This document shows, in pieces, positions 41,163 to 50,968 of a DNA stretch of 64,000 nt. The position numbers and the translations under genes were made by a program. The DNA is from Amycolatopsis sp. (GTDB lineage Bacteria > Actinomycetota > Actinomycetes > Mycobacteriales > Pseudonocardiaceae), in contig NZ_JAODNM010000092.1 in NCBI RefSeq assembly GCF_025464955.1, positions 124,001 to 188,000 of the forward strand. The letters are read 5' to 3'. Position 1 is the stretch's first letter, and every line of letters starts with the position of its first letter. The notes under the pieces are model-generated. The model was not told where the DNA came from. It saw only the letters and a program-made list of their open reading frames with translations, and did not search any database.

Positions 41163-44100
41163 CTGGTTCGCACCAGACCGAAAAGGACGATAGATCGCCG
41201 GTATTCGGCGAGGCGCTCAGAGCGTCGCGGGTGCGCTCCGGCTTCAGCCAGCGTGAGCTCGCCGAGCGTGCCGGAGTCAGCCTGCGTGCGATCCGCTACC
41301 TCGAACAGGGCCTGGTCGAACGGCCTCGGCACGACACCGTGCTGAAGCTCGCCACCGCACTCGGAAACGACTTCGGTGAGCTGATTTCGTCCCGTGCGGA
41401 CAACTCTGGGCAAGCTGGTCCGAACCGGTTCCTGATCGGTGTGCTCGGTCCGCTCGTAACCAGGCTGGGGTCGGATCCGGTCCACATCGGACCGTTGAAG
41501 CAGCGCACGGTTCTGGCACTGCTCGCCCTGGAAGCCAACAAGGTCGTGCCGCGGAATGAGATCGTAGACGTGCTGTGGGGAGACCGGCCTCCATCGAGCT
41601 GGCTGAACCTGGTGCACACCTACGTCTCCGGTCTCCGCAGGGCGCTCGATGCGGAGCGGCCGCTGATTTCTTCGGTGGACGGCGGCTACCAGCTGACCGT
41701 CGACGTCGAAGAACTTGACCTGCTGAGGTTCGATGAACTGGCAGCCACCGCTCGCAGGCAGGAACCGGAAGGCGCCTTGCTGCGCTACGAGACCGCGCTG
41801 GCCCTCTGGCGCGGCCCGGTGCTCGCCGACCTTCCCGCATCCCTGGGCGAGCATCCCGCGGCCGTCGCCGCCGCAAGCCGGCGGGTGGCGGTAGCCATGA
41901 CATATGCAGATCTGGCACTCCCGCTCGGCGGCACCGAGCAGGTCGTCGAGCACCTTCGCCGAGTCGCTCGTGACAATCCGCTTCACGAAGGCTTGCAGGC
42001 GCGGTTGATGCTCGCGCTGGCCGGCTCCGGTCAGCAGGCCGCCGCCCTCGACCTGTTCACTGGCATGCGACGGCGGCTGGCCGAGGAACTCGGTGTCGGT
42101 CCCGGTACCGAGCTGCGGGACGCCCACCTCCGGATTATCCGTGACGACCCCGCCGAGCAGATCGGGCTGGGGCTCGGCACCGGAGCGCCGCCGGCCCAGC
42201 TGCCTCCGGACATCGAGGGGTTCGTCGGTCGCGACGGCCACCTGGCACGGCTCGACGCGACCTGTCTTGATGCACGCCGTTCCGGTCAGACGGCCGTCGT
42301 GATCTCGGCGATCGCCGGGACGGCCGGCGTCGGCAAAACCGCGCTCGCGGTGCACTGGGCTCATCGCGCCCGTGAGCACTTCCCGGACGGGCAGTTGTAC
42401 GCGAACCTCCGCGGGTACGCGCCGGGATCGCCGGTCCGGCCGGTTGAAGTGCTGACCAGGTTCCTCCGGGGACTCGGGGTTTCGGCGGAGCGTGTTCCCA
42501 CCGACGAGGACGAAGCGATCGACCTGTACCGCACGATGCTCACCGGCCGTCGGGTGCTCGTGGTGCTTGACAACGCCGCCAGCGTCGAACAGGTACGGCC
42601 GCTCCTGCCCGGCAGCTCCAGCTGCCAGGTGCTGGTCACCAGTCGCGACCAATTGACGGCCCTGGCTGCGACCACCGGCGCCCGGCGCCTTGTCCTGGAC
42701 GTGCTGGAGCCCGCCGACGCCGAGGCGTTGCTGACCGGGATGGTCGGCGAGGTCCGCGCGGAGGCTGAGCCGCAAGCCGTCGCAGCACTGGCGAAAACGT
42801 GTGCCTACCTGCCGATCGCGCTGCGGATCGCCGGGGCGAACCTCGCTTCGGCACCGTTGGGCAGTGTCAGCGCTTACGTCGGCAATCTCCGCGAACGAGG
42901 ACGGCTGGCGGAGCTCGCGATCGACGGTGACCCCGAGGCTGTGGTGCGAACTGCGTTCGACCTGTCCTACGAGAGTTTGGAACCGGGCGCCCGGCGGCTC
43001 TTCGGGCTCATCGGGCTGGTACCCGGCCCCGATTTCACCGCCGCGGCGGCCGCGGAGTTGACGGAGACCACGGCGCCGGTGGCCCAGCGCGCCTTGACCA
43101 GGCTCGTCGCGGCGAGCCTGGTCACCGAGTATTCGGCCGGGCGGTACCAACTCCATGACCTGCTTCGCGAGTACGCCGCGGACCGGGCGCGGACAGACGG
43201 GACGCCCAGCGAGATCCAGGCAGCCACGGCAAGGCTGTTCGACTACTACCTGCAGACCGTCGACGCGGCGACGAGCCTCCTTTATCCGCAGGCCGAGTGG
43301 ATGCCGCTGGGGCCGGGACGGCGAGGAGTCCCGCTCGAACCGCCGAAATCCGCGTCCGAGGCGACGGACTGGCTCGATGCCGAACGTACCAACCTGTCCG
43401 CCGCCGTCATCCGATCGGCCGAGTACGGGGTTCGTTCCTACGCCTGGCGGATCACCGACGCGTTGCGCGGATACCTGTGGACGCGGGGCTACGCGGGTGA
43501 AGGGATGGCCGCGTGTCAAGCGGCTCTTCGTGTCGCCAAGGAAAACGGCGACAAGGCGGCCGAAGGATCGATGTCCAACGTCCTCGGGTTGATCCACTAC
43601 AACGTGAGTGACTACCGGGCGGCGCTGATCTGTCACACCCGGGCGCTCGTGCTCAGCCGTGAGATGAAGAACCGGCCCGCCGAGGCCAGCTCTCAGCACA
43701 ACATCGGCCGGGTGCATTCCCAGCTGGGGCAGCCGGCCCAGGCCGCCCACCACTACGAACAGTCGCTGGTGATCAGCCGGGAAACGGGAAACCCGCGTGG
43801 TGAAGCCACCGCGCTGAACTACCTCGGGGCCGCCGCGCTCTCGGCATGCCAAATCGGCAAAGCCGAGTCGTACGCCCTTCGCGGCCTTGAGCTGACTCGC
43901 CGGATCGGCGACCGCGATACTGAGGCCAGGACACTGCACTGCCTCGGCCTGATCCATTGGGCGCGAGGAGATCTCCTGGCCGCGCTGGAGATGTACACAC
44001 TCTCCCTAACACTCGCGAGAGCTGTCGGTATCCGCTACCTCGAAGCGGGCGCGGCCGTGGTCATGGCCGAAACCTATTGCGACGCGGGCAGGTTCGACGA

Positions 44101-44695
44101 AGCCGAAGTCGCGGCGCAGCTCGCTATCAAAGAAGGCCGGAAGGTGGGCGAACGGCGCCAGGAGGTCGGCGGCCTGGACGTGCTGGGCACGATCCGCCAG
44201 CGTCTCGGCGATCCTGAGTCGGCGGTCCGCTACTACGAAAGCGCTTTGACGATGGCGGTGGAGACCTCGTTCGGTTTCGGCACCGCCTCCGTCCTCATCG
44301 GACTGTGCGCGGCTCGCAGGGCGGCAGGCCTGCCCGAGGAAGCTGTGCGGGACGGCCTCGAGGCGCTCGCGCTGATGCAGGACAAGGGGATGCGGTTGCT
44401 GGAGGTCCGTGCGCTGACCGAGTTGGCCCACGCCTACCTCGATGCCGACGACCAGGCCGCCGCGGAGAGTCATGCCGAACATGCGGTCACGCTGGCCAGA
44501 ACCCGGGAGCAACGGCTCGGTGAAGCCAGAGCGCTCCTGGTTCTCGGTCACGTGCGTGACGCGACCGGAGACGACGCGGCCGCGAGGACGCACTGGGCAG
44601 CCGCCTTGGTGATCTTCTCCGGGATAGGCACCGACGAGGCCGGTAAGGCCCGCAGGCTGCTCGGAGCGGCAGGCTCTCAGCTGCGCTCGTTGTGA
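41159..44695 (+). CDS. AfsR/SARP-type regulator with XRE, BTAD, NB-ARC and TPR domains
   Basis: STAND-class regulator of 1,178 aa, typical of antibiotic-producing actinomycetes. Order: XRE helix-turn-helix (about 18-75), OmpR-like SARP winged helix (about 95-185), BTAD (about 195-340; ELDLLRFDELAATARRQEPE, RPLHEG-type TPRs), NB-ARC ATPase with P-loop GTAGVGKTAL (Lys near 392) and RVLVVLDNA as Walker B, then about seven TPRs to the end. The additional N-terminal XRE domain gives two different DNA-binding modules. GTG 41159 overlaps the preceding remnant's stop. No biosynthetic cluster is adjacent, so the target is unknown. Confidence 0.93.
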   Translation: MTGSHQTEKDDRSPVFGEALRASRVRSGFSQRELAERAGVSLRAIRYLEQGLVERPRHDTVLKLATALGNDFGELISSRADNSGQAGPNRFLIGVLGPLVTRLGSDPVHIGPLKQRTVLALLALEANKVVPRNEIVDVLWGDRPPSSWLNLVHTYVSGLRRALDAERPLISSVDGGYQLTVDVEELDLLRFDELAATARRQEPEGALLRYETALALWRGPVLADLPASLGEHPAAVAAASRRVAVAMTYADLALPLGGTEQVVEHLRRVARDNPLHEGLQARLMLALAGSGQQAAALDLFTGMRRRLAEELGVGPGTELRDAHLRIIRDDPAEQIGLGLGTGAPPAQLPPDIEGFVGRDGHLARLDATCLDARRSGQTAVVISAIAGTAGVGKTALAVHWAHRAREHFPDGQLYANLRGYAPGSPVRPVEVLTRFLRGLGVSAERVPTDEDEAIDLYRTMLTGRRVLVVLDNAASVEQVRPLLPGSSSCQVLVTSRDQLTALAATTGARRLVLDVLEPADAEALLTGMVGEVRAEAEPQAVAALAKTCAYLPIALRIAGANLASAPLGSVSAYVGNLRERGRLAELAIDGDPEAVVRTAFDLSYESLEPGARRLFGLIGLVPGPDFTAAAAAELTETTAPVAQRALTRLVAASLVTEYSAGRYQLHDLLREYAADRARTDGTPSEIQAATARLFDYYLQTVDAATSLLYPQAEWMPLGPGRRGVPLEPPKSASEATDWLDAERTNLSAAVIRSAEYGVRSYAWRITDALRGYLWTRGYAGEGMAACQAALRVAKENGDKAAEGSMSNVLGLIHYNVSDYRAALICHTRALVLSREMKNRPAEASSQHNIGRVHSQLGQPAQAAHHYEQSLVISRETGNPRGEATALNYLGAAALSACQIGKAESYALRGLELTRRIGDRDTEARTLHCLGLIHWARGDLLAALEMYTLSLTLARAVGIRYLEAGAAVVMAETYCDAGRFDEAEVAAQLAIKEGRKVGERRQEVGGLDVLGTIRQRLGDPESAVRYYESALTMAVETSFGFGTASVLIGLCAARRAAGLPEEAVRDGLEALALMQDKGMRLLEVRALTELAHAYLDADDQAAAESHAEHAVTLARTREQRLGEARALLVLGHVRDATGDDAAARTHWAAALVIFSGIGTDEAGKARRLLGAAGSQLRSL

Positions 44696-44726
44696 CGTCC
44701 CCGTCGCGTTCGGCCGGGCGAATCGG

Positions 44727-46157
44727 CTACGGGAGGATTGACCGTCCGGCGGTGTCCGGGTCCTGGAAGTCGGTGGACGATGCGAAGCGCACCTGGTTCC
44801 GGCCCGCCTCTTTTGCCTGGTAGACGGCCGCGTCCGCGGCCTGAAGCAGCGCTTCCAGCGTCCCGCCGTTCGCGGGGGAAAGGGCTACCCCGATCGACGC
44901 CGTCCGACCAGCGATGGTCGTCGATCCGCCGCGTTTGTCGGTCGTGTCGATGCGTAGCTGTTCGATCGCGCTGCGAAGCCGTTCGGCGGCGAGTTTCGTG
45001 GTGGTCTCGTCGATGTCCGGGAGCAGGACGAGGAACTCCTCTCCACCGAACCTGCCGACGAGGTCGGCGGGCCTGGTGACCTCGTCGAGTGTCTGAGCCA
45101 CGGTGCGCAACACGTCGTCACCGGCGGGATGGCCGTAGGTGTCGTTGATCCACTTGAAGTGGTCCAGGTCGATCATGAGCACGGCCAGCCCGTCTTCGGA
45201 GCGCGTCGCGCGGCCGAACGCCCGCTCCGCGGACTCCGACCAGCCACGCATGTTGAAGACCCCGGTCTTCCAATCCGTGCGCACGTCGTCCCGAAGCTGG
45301 TCCAGCTCGGCCAACCGGTTGAACACGACGGTCACCATCGCCATCACGGCCACGGCCGGGGGCATCACGATCAGCAGAATCGCGGTGATCGCACCCAGCC
45401 CGGTGGTGATGGCTTCGAGCAGGTTGTCGGCTTTGCTGCCGAGGATATTGCGTAGTTTCGGGCGGGTGGAACTGCCGAGGGCGATGATTCCGCCGACATA
45501 GACGATTTGTACGCCTTCATATACGAGACCGGCGAGAATGATCATCGAGAATTCCCGCAAAGAACCCAATGCGGTCAGCGAACCCCAATTCCTCGGGCCG
45601 AGGGACAGAAAGGCGAGATGGGCGAGTACGGCCGCGATGCTGTGCGAAATGGAAGCGAAGATGAACGTGTTCGCCGGCCGTCGTGCGGTGTACCAGCGTT
45701 GCGCGCGAATCAGTGCGATAAGCAGTACCGTCAACGGGGTCGGCAGGGTGAGAACGGCCGGGAAGACCCATACCGCGGTGAGGTCGATAAGGACGGTGTT
45801 GGTGCCGGCCCGACGCCGTTCCTCCTGGCGCTGGGTCAATTGAATGTGCACCGTCGCGCCGGCGGCGAGAATGGCGAACCGAATCCAGTCGCGACCCTGT
45901 GAGAGGGTGGAATCGGAGAAGGCGAGAACGAATACCACGACTGCCAGCGCATCCATGACCAGCAGAAACACCACCACGCGCCGCGGGTGCCGCCAGAGCG
46001 CCCAGCCGCGTGGATCGTAGGAGGCGAGTTCCGGCGCCGCAGTCGCCACGTCGCCGCTCACCGGCGACTGGTCCACTGTGGGCTGTGATCGCGGCGACAC
46101 CCCTTCGTCGGACGCTCCCGAAAGAGGTCGATCGCGGGCTCTGCGTGGCACCCGCAT
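44727..46157 (-). CDS. Membrane-bound diguanylate cyclase (GGDEF domain)
   Basis: c-di-GMP synthase of 476 aa. A polytopic N-terminal region (about residues 60-275; VVFLLVMDALAVVVFVLAF, AVMAMVTVVFNRLAELD) acts as an uncharacterised sensor. The C-terminal GGDEF domain has VLMIDLDHFKWINDTYGHPA, the active-site motif GGEEF (about 366-370) and SIGVALSPANGGTLEALLQA. No clear RxxD inhibitory site was found before GGEEF. There is no EAL domain. It probably links an envelope or small-molecule cue to development or secondary metabolism. Confidence 0.94.
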   Translation of the reverse strand: MRVPRRARDRPLSGASDEGVSPRSQPTVDQSPVSGDVATAAPELASYDPRGWALWRHPRRVVVFLLVMDALAVVVFVLAFSDSTLSQGRDWIRFAILAAGATVHIQLTQRQEERRRAGTNTVLIDLTAVWVFPAVLTLPTPLTVLLIALIRAQRWYTARRPANTFIFASISHSIAAVLAHLAFLSLGPRNWGSLTALGSLREFSMIILAGLVYEGVQIVYVGGIIALGSSTRPKLRNILGSKADNLLEAITTGLGAITAILLIVMPPAVAVMAMVTVVFNRLAELDQLRDDVRTDWKTGVFNMRGWSESAERAFGRATRSEDGLAVLMIDLDHFKWINDTYGHPAGDDVLRTVAQTLDEVTRPADLVGRFGGEEFLVLLPDIDETTTKLAAERLRSAIEQLRIDTTDKRGGSTTIAGRTASIGVALSPANGGTLEALLQAADAAVYQAKEAGRNQVRFASSTDFQDPDTAGRSILP

Positions 46158-46417
46158 CTCCTCTCGCCGTCCTCCCCTCGACGTCGGTGATCTGTTCGAT
46201 ACCTGCGCAAGTGTCGTTCACTTTCTCTGACCGCTATCATCTCAGCTTAGTGGTAGTACCGCCTCGGTGGAGGTCGAACGGGTTTGCCGTTTCCTCATCC
46301 GTCAGTCCAGAGTCCAGCTAGGAGGCGCGCCGATGTCCGCTCGTGACTGGTGATCGTTCACCGTGGGGTAACCATTGGGGTTCACTGGGTGACCACTGGT
46401 ACCTATCCGTGTTTCGA

Positions 46418-47692
46418 TTAAACGATCTTTCCTTTTCCCGTGGTTGGCACGTCGTCGGCGATGTTCGCCGTTCTCGCTCGCGCCCACGAGACCGCGATCG
46501 GCAGGGCCACCGCCGTCCCGACCGCACCGGCGATCGCGATAGCTTGCGTGGCTGAGCCGATGAGCTGGGTGAGCGCACCGCCCAGCGCTACGCCGATTCC
46601 CTGCACCACCCGAAGGCCGGTGCGGTAGACCCCGCCGGCCCCGCCGCGGATCTCGTTCGGGACCCAGGTGATGAATGTGACACCAACAGTGATGAAGTAG
46701 GCCCCGGCCGCCCCGGACAGGCCCAGCAGGAGCAGGGACACCACGAAGTTCGGGTGCGCGGCGAAGCCGATCAAGAACGCCGGCGGTGCGATGGCCAGCA
46801 CGCCGAGGGCACGTTCGCGCCCTTCTTTCGACACATAGCGTGACAGGATGAAGGTTCCGACCACGAATCCCAGCGGGTCGGCGGCCAGCAGCCAGCCGAC
46901 GGCTTGGTCGGACATCCCCAGTTCCCGGCTCAGCGGTGCGACGACCCCTTCCGGGATCACCGTGAACCCGACCAGCCACGAAAGCCAAATGAGGACGCGC
47001 AGCCGTCGCTGGCCGAACACCCACCGGATCGCACTGAACCAGGTGTCGCCGGCGCGCCCCGCGGCTGCCCTTGGTACCACCGAGCCCTGCACCACCAGCG
47101 CGCTGACCAGGAACGACGCCGCGTCGATGGCCAGCGCCCACGAGGTGCCGATCTGGGTCACCAGCAGGCCACCGCCTGCCAGGCCGAGCAGGATCGCGGT
47201 GTTGGACGTGATCCCGCGGAGGTCCTGGCTGCGGAGGTAGACCTCGTCGTCGGTGAACACCTCTCGGGCGAGTGAATTCTGGGCGGCGTTCCCCGGCGCC
47301 GCCACCAGCTTCGCGAACACGATCAATACGCAGAGCACGGCGATCGGGCTGTGCGGGATGGTCATCAGGCCGATGAAGACGGCCTGGATCGCCGACGTGA
47401 CGACGACCACCGTGCGTCGGGGGAAACGGTCCGCGAGCTGGGCGAGACCGAGCCCGCCGGCGAGTGCAGGCAGGAAGGTCAGTGCGTAGACGGTGGCGGA
47501 CCAGAGCGCGGACCCCGTCTGGTTGTAGACCAGGATCGCCAGTGCGACAACGGTGAGCTGGTCGCCGACGAGCGACTGTGTTTCGGCGAGCCATAGCGCG
47601 CGGAACTCGCCGTTGGTGAGAGCGGCGCGCATGGGGGGTGCCGCGTCGGTCGCCACTTTCTCACCACTTTCGCCTGATCGGGTGAACGTCAT
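46418..47692 (-). CDS. MFS transporter (efflux type)
   Basis: Major facilitator of 424 aa. Landmarks are LWLAETQSLVGDQLTVVALA at helix 1, LAQLADRFPRRTVVVVTSAI (motif A), and GITSNTAILLGLAGGGLL. The ending is RARTANIADDVPTTGKGKIV. ATG 47692 (MTFTRSGESGEK) has GAGTGG upstream. A longer frame to 47893 has no better start. Substrate unknown. It is divergent from the SDR at 48019 with a 326-bp gap. Confidence 0.88.
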   Translation of the reverse strand: MTFTRSGESGEKVATDAAPPMRAALTNGEFRALWLAETQSLVGDQLTVVALAILVYNQTGSALWSATVYALTFLPALAGGLGLAQLADRFPRRTVVVVTSAIQAVFIGLMTIPHSPIAVLCVLIVFAKLVAAPGNAAQNSLAREVFTDDEVYLRSQDLRGITSNTAILLGLAGGGLLVTQIGTSWALAIDAASFLVSALVVQGSVVPRAAAGRAGDTWFSAIRWVFGQRRLRVLIWLSWLVGFTVIPEGVVAPLSRELGMSDQAVGWLLAADPLGFVVGTFILSRYVSKEGRERALGVLAIAPPAFLIGFAAHPNFVVSLLLLGLSGAAGAYFITVGVTFITWVPNEIRGGAGGVYRTGLRVVQGIGVALGGALTQLIGSATQAIAIAGAVGTAVALPIAVSWARARTANIADDVPTTGKGKIV

Positions 47693-48018
47693 CCACTCGC
47701 ATTCTGACTGCGGCGGCCCAACGGATCCGGGGGAGGTCCTGACTTTCGACCCGCTGACGACGTTGAGTATGCCTCCGACTACAGGAACCGTAACAATCGA
47801 ACCGCGCCGGCTAATCCGTTCGGACCGGCTGGTTACGCCGGGTGAATGAAAGGGGGGCGGGTTCCCCTGACCTGTCCGGCGGTACCTCCGCACTGATCAA
47901 CTCTCACCCCTTGGCGCAAGTCGGGCACCGTTCGTCGTGGGGGAGGTTTGAGCCGGGACGAATCGGCCGACACTAAGGGCATGAGCAGTGTCAGGGCCGG
48001 CAGTGGGGAGAAAGAGTC
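47693..48018. other. Divergent promoter region between MFS and SDR genes
   Basis: No gene seen. It contains both promoters. A GGGGAGAAAGAG ribosome site precedes the SDR ATG. No strong palindrome stands out apart from short GC-rich dyads. Confidence 0.4.
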
Positions 48019-48921
48019 ATGAACAGGCTGCTGGAGGGCAAGGCCGTCGTGGTGACCGGGGCCGGGCGCGGGCTCGGCGAGGCGTTCGCGGTGCACGTCG
48101 CGCACGCCGGCGGGGCGGTGGTCGTCAACGATGTCGACGTCGAACTGGCCGAGCGGACCGCGGCCGGGATCCGCCAGCACGGCGGCCGCGCGGTGGCGAG
48201 CGGGCACACGGTCGCCGACCCGGCGCAGGCCCAGGCGATCGTCGACCTCTGTGTCGAGGAGTTCGGCGCGATCGACGGGCTGGTCAACAACGCCGGGCTC
48301 AACTACGAAGCGTTCCCGTGGGACGACGACGTCGACCGCATGCGCGAGCTCGTCGAGGTCAACGTCCTGGGCGTGATGTACACCGGCATGGCCGCGGTCA
48401 AGGCCATGCGCGGCCATGGCGGCGGCTCGATCGTCAACATCTCCTCCGGTGCCTCGCTCGGCCAGCGCAAGCTCGGCGTGTACGCGGCGAGCAAGGGCGC
48501 GGTCGCGTCGCTGACCTACTCGTGGGCCCTGGACCTGGAGGAATGCGGTATCCGGGTCAACGCGGTCTGCCCGCTGGCGCACACCCGGATGGTCTGGAAG
48601 TCGGAGCGGTCGCTGCGCGCTTGCCCGCCCGACCGCACCCCGTCGAGGATCGCTCCGGTCGTGCTGTTCCTGCTCGGTGACGGATCCGACGGCATCACCG
48701 GGCAGATGATCCGCTGCAACGGCCCGCAGCTGCACATCATGGGTCAGCCGTTCCTCAAGCAGCCGATCCTGGAACGCCCCGCGTGGGACACCGAGACCGT
48801 GCAGCGCGCGTTCGACGAGGTGTTCAGCGCGCACCTGGAGAACTACGGCCTGGAGAAGCGTGTCCCACCGCGCCTGCGCAAGTGGACCGAGACGACGTCG
48901 ACCCCCCTCCGCACCGCCTAG
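48019..48921 (+). CDS. Short-chain dehydrogenase/reductase
   Basis: NAD(P)-dependent SDR of 300 aa. The cofactor motif is VVTGAGRGLGEAFA, the structural motif LVNNAGLNYEAFPW, and the catalytic Ser-Tyr-Lys are in VNISSGASLG and VYAASKGAV. A C-terminal extension of about 60 residues after the fold (LHIMGQPFLKQPILERPAWD) is longer than the usual SDR end and is typical of multifunctional hydroxyacyl or steroid-type SDRs. ATG 48019. Convergent with the acyl-CoA ligase gene, with only 5 bp between the stops. Confidence 0.93.
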   Translation: MNRLLEGKAVVVTGAGRGLGEAFAVHVAHAGGAVVVNDVDVELAERTAAGIRQHGGRAVASGHTVADPAQAQAIVDLCVEEFGAIDGLVNNAGLNYEAFPWDDDVDRMRELVEVNVLGVMYTGMAAVKAMRGHGGGSIVNISSGASLGQRKLGVYAASKGAVASLTYSWALDLEECGIRVNAVCPLAHTRMVWKSERSLRACPPDRTPSRIAPVVLFLLGDGSDGITGQMIRCNGPQLHIMGQPFLKQPILERPAWDTETVQRAFDEVFSAHLENYGLEKRVPPRLRKWTETTSTPLRTA

Positions 48922-48926
48922 CGCAG

Positions 48927-50762
48927 CTAGGCGGGGTAGAGGTCGGCGATGTTCGGGCCGTAGCGTTCGTTGATCACGCGGCGCTTGAGCTTGAGGGTCG
49001 GCGTCAGCTCGCCGCTCTCGGCGCTCCACGGCTGCGTCAACACCTGGTACCGCTTGACCTGCTCGATCCTCGCCAAGCGGCTGTTCGCGGACTTCACCGC
49101 GGCCTCGATTTCCTCGATGACCCGCGGGTGATCGGCCAGCGATGCGCCTTCGCCGACGTCGACGCCGTTCGTGGCGGCCCAGGCGGGGGCAATCTCGTCG
49201 TCGAGCACGATCAACGCCGTCACGTACGGCCGGTCGTCGCCGATAGCGACCGCCTGCCCGATCAGGATGTGCTCCTTGAGCATGCCCTCGATCTTCGTCG
49301 GCGGGATGTTCTTGCCGCTCGACGTGATAATCAGTTCCTTCTTGCGGTCGGTGATCGAGACGAACCCGTCGGCGTCGATCGTGCCGATGTCACCGGTCGC
49401 CAGCCAGCCGTCGGGGTCGGTGTCGGGTTTGATCGAGCCGTCGGTCTGCAGGTAGCCGAGGAACACGACCGGTCCGCGGACCAGCAGCTCGCCGTCCTCG
49501 GCCGTCTTGACCTCGATGCCTTCCAGCGCGCGCCCGACGGTCCCGGCCTTGAACGCGGACGCCGTGTTCGACGTGATCGCGCCGGTGGTCTCGGACAGCC
49601 CCCACACTTCCTGGATCTCGATACCGAGCCCGGCGAGGAAGTACAGGATCTCGACCGGCAGCGCCGCGGCGCCGCTGGACGGCAGGATCAGCTGGTCCAG
49701 GCCCAGCATCGCGCGGATCGGCGCCAGCGCGGCCTTGTCCGTCTGCTCGATCTTCGCGGCGAGTTCGGCGGGCACTTCCTTGCCCGCGCTGCGAAGTTTG
49801 TACCCCTCCTGGAGTAGCCCGTTCGCCGCGAGCAGCGCCTCACGCCGGTCCTCCGGGGCGGCACCGAGCATGTTCTTCATGCCCGCCACCATCTTTTCCC
49901 ACACCCGCGGCACCCCGAAGAAGCCCTCCGGGTGCACCTGCCCCAGCGCCGCGACGATGCCGCCCGGGTCGGCGAGCGTGTGCACGTGTCCGGCGAAGAC
50001 GACCGGCATGTACACCGACAGCTCGCGCTCGGCGATGTGGGCGAGCGGCAGGTAGGCGATGGTCCTGGTGTGCAGCGGGGTCCCGTGCAGCCCGTGCACG
50101 GCCAGCGCCTCGTAGACGACGTTGCGGTGGGACAGCACGACGCCCTTCGGGTCGCCCGTGGTGCCCGAGGTGTAGATCATCGACAGCGGGTCGTCCGGCC
50201 GGATCCCCGCCCAGGAGCGTTCGAACGCGTCGGGGTCGGCAGCGTGGAGCGCCGCACCCTTCTCGCGCAGGGACGCGAGTGAGACGAACCGGCTGTTGCC
50301 GTCCGGGATCGCGTCGACGTCCATCACCACGATGTGGCGCAGCGCCGGCAGGTCGTCGAGGACCTGCGACCAGCGGCTCAGCTCGGTTTCACCCTCGAGC
50401 ACCACGATCTCGGCAGCGCTGTGCTGTGCGACGTAGCGGATCTGGTCCGGGCTCAGCGTGGCGTACGCGGTGCAGGAGATCGCGGACAGGTGCGCCGCGG
50501 CGAGGTCGACGATCAGGTGGTCGGGGCTGCCGGACGCCATGATCAGCAGCCGCTTGCCCGCCGTCAAGCCGAGTTCGGCGAGCCCTCGCGAGACAACGGC
50601 GATCTGCGTCCGGAATTCGGCCCAGGTCAACGTCGGGTGGCCGTCGATGTCGAGCGACGTCACGGCCGGCAGATCGCCGTACTCCGTGGCGTTGCGGTGG
50701 AGCAGACTGGGGATGGTTTCACTGGCCGCCTGCTCTGCGACTGACTGCGGGGTGGTCAACAC
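48927..50762 (-). CDS. Long-chain fatty acyl-CoA synthetase (AMP-binding)
   Basis: ATP-dependent ligase of 611 aa, FadD15-like. The P-loop motif is MIYTSGTTGDPKGVVLSHRN (A3), the A5 region EVWGLSETTGAITSNT, and the A7/A8 motifs GWLATGDIGTIDADGFVSIT and DRKKELIITSSGKNIPPTKI. The C-terminal lysine region is LKLKRRVINERYG. GTG 50762 follows GAGGAGG. It activates fatty acids for beta-oxidation or lipid synthesis. Which of these is not clear from the context. Confidence 0.94.
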   Translation of the reverse strand: MLTTPQSVAEQAASETIPSLLHRNATEYGDLPAVTSLDIDGHPTLTWAEFRTQIAVVSRGLAELGLTAGKRLLIMASGSPDHLIVDLAAAHLSAISCTAYATLSPDQIRYVAQHSAAEIVVLEGETELSRWSQVLDDLPALRHIVVMDVDAIPDGNSRFVSLASLREKGAALHAADPDAFERSWAGIRPDDPLSMIYTSGTTGDPKGVVLSHRNVVYEALAVHGLHGTPLHTRTIAYLPLAHIAERELSVYMPVVFAGHVHTLADPGGIVAALGQVHPEGFFGVPRVWEKMVAGMKNMLGAAPEDRREALLAANGLLQEGYKLRSAGKEVPAELAAKIEQTDKAALAPIRAMLGLDQLILPSSGAAALPVEILYFLAGLGIEIQEVWGLSETTGAITSNTASAFKAGTVGRALEGIEVKTAEDGELLVRGPVVFLGYLQTDGSIKPDTDPDGWLATGDIGTIDADGFVSITDRKKELIITSSGKNIPPTKIEGMLKEHILIGQAVAIGDDRPYVTALIVLDDEIAPAWAATNGVDVGEGASLADHPRVIEEIEAAVKSANSRLARIEQVKRYQVLTQPWSAESGELTPTLKLKRRVINERYGPNIADLYPA

Positions 50763-50968
50763 TGGCCTCCTCGAAACTGCCTCGATGTCGCCACTGTAAG
50801 GGCATCGGCGGGTTGACGATAGAGAATCGCGGCCAGCGGGCGAGGCCGCGAACCCCCCACCCGGCCCGCCGCGATCGGGTCGGAAGCGGACCTCGTTGGC
50901 CGCGTGGGGGTGCCGCAGGCTTGAATAGGCTGGCCATGATCACCTCGACCCGGGGAAGTGAAAAGCAG

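Noticed and set aside
41048..43957. Long minus-strand open frame of 969 codons opposite the SARP regulator
   Set aside because: It is the antisense shadow of a GC-rich gene. It has no recognisable domains, and the plus-strand protein has clear domains along its whole length.
46325..46350. Hexapeptide ORF MSARDW after AGGAGG at 46333
   Set aside because: The ribosome site is good, but the ORF has six codons and the downstream + strand is antisense to the MFS gene, so there is nothing for it to control.
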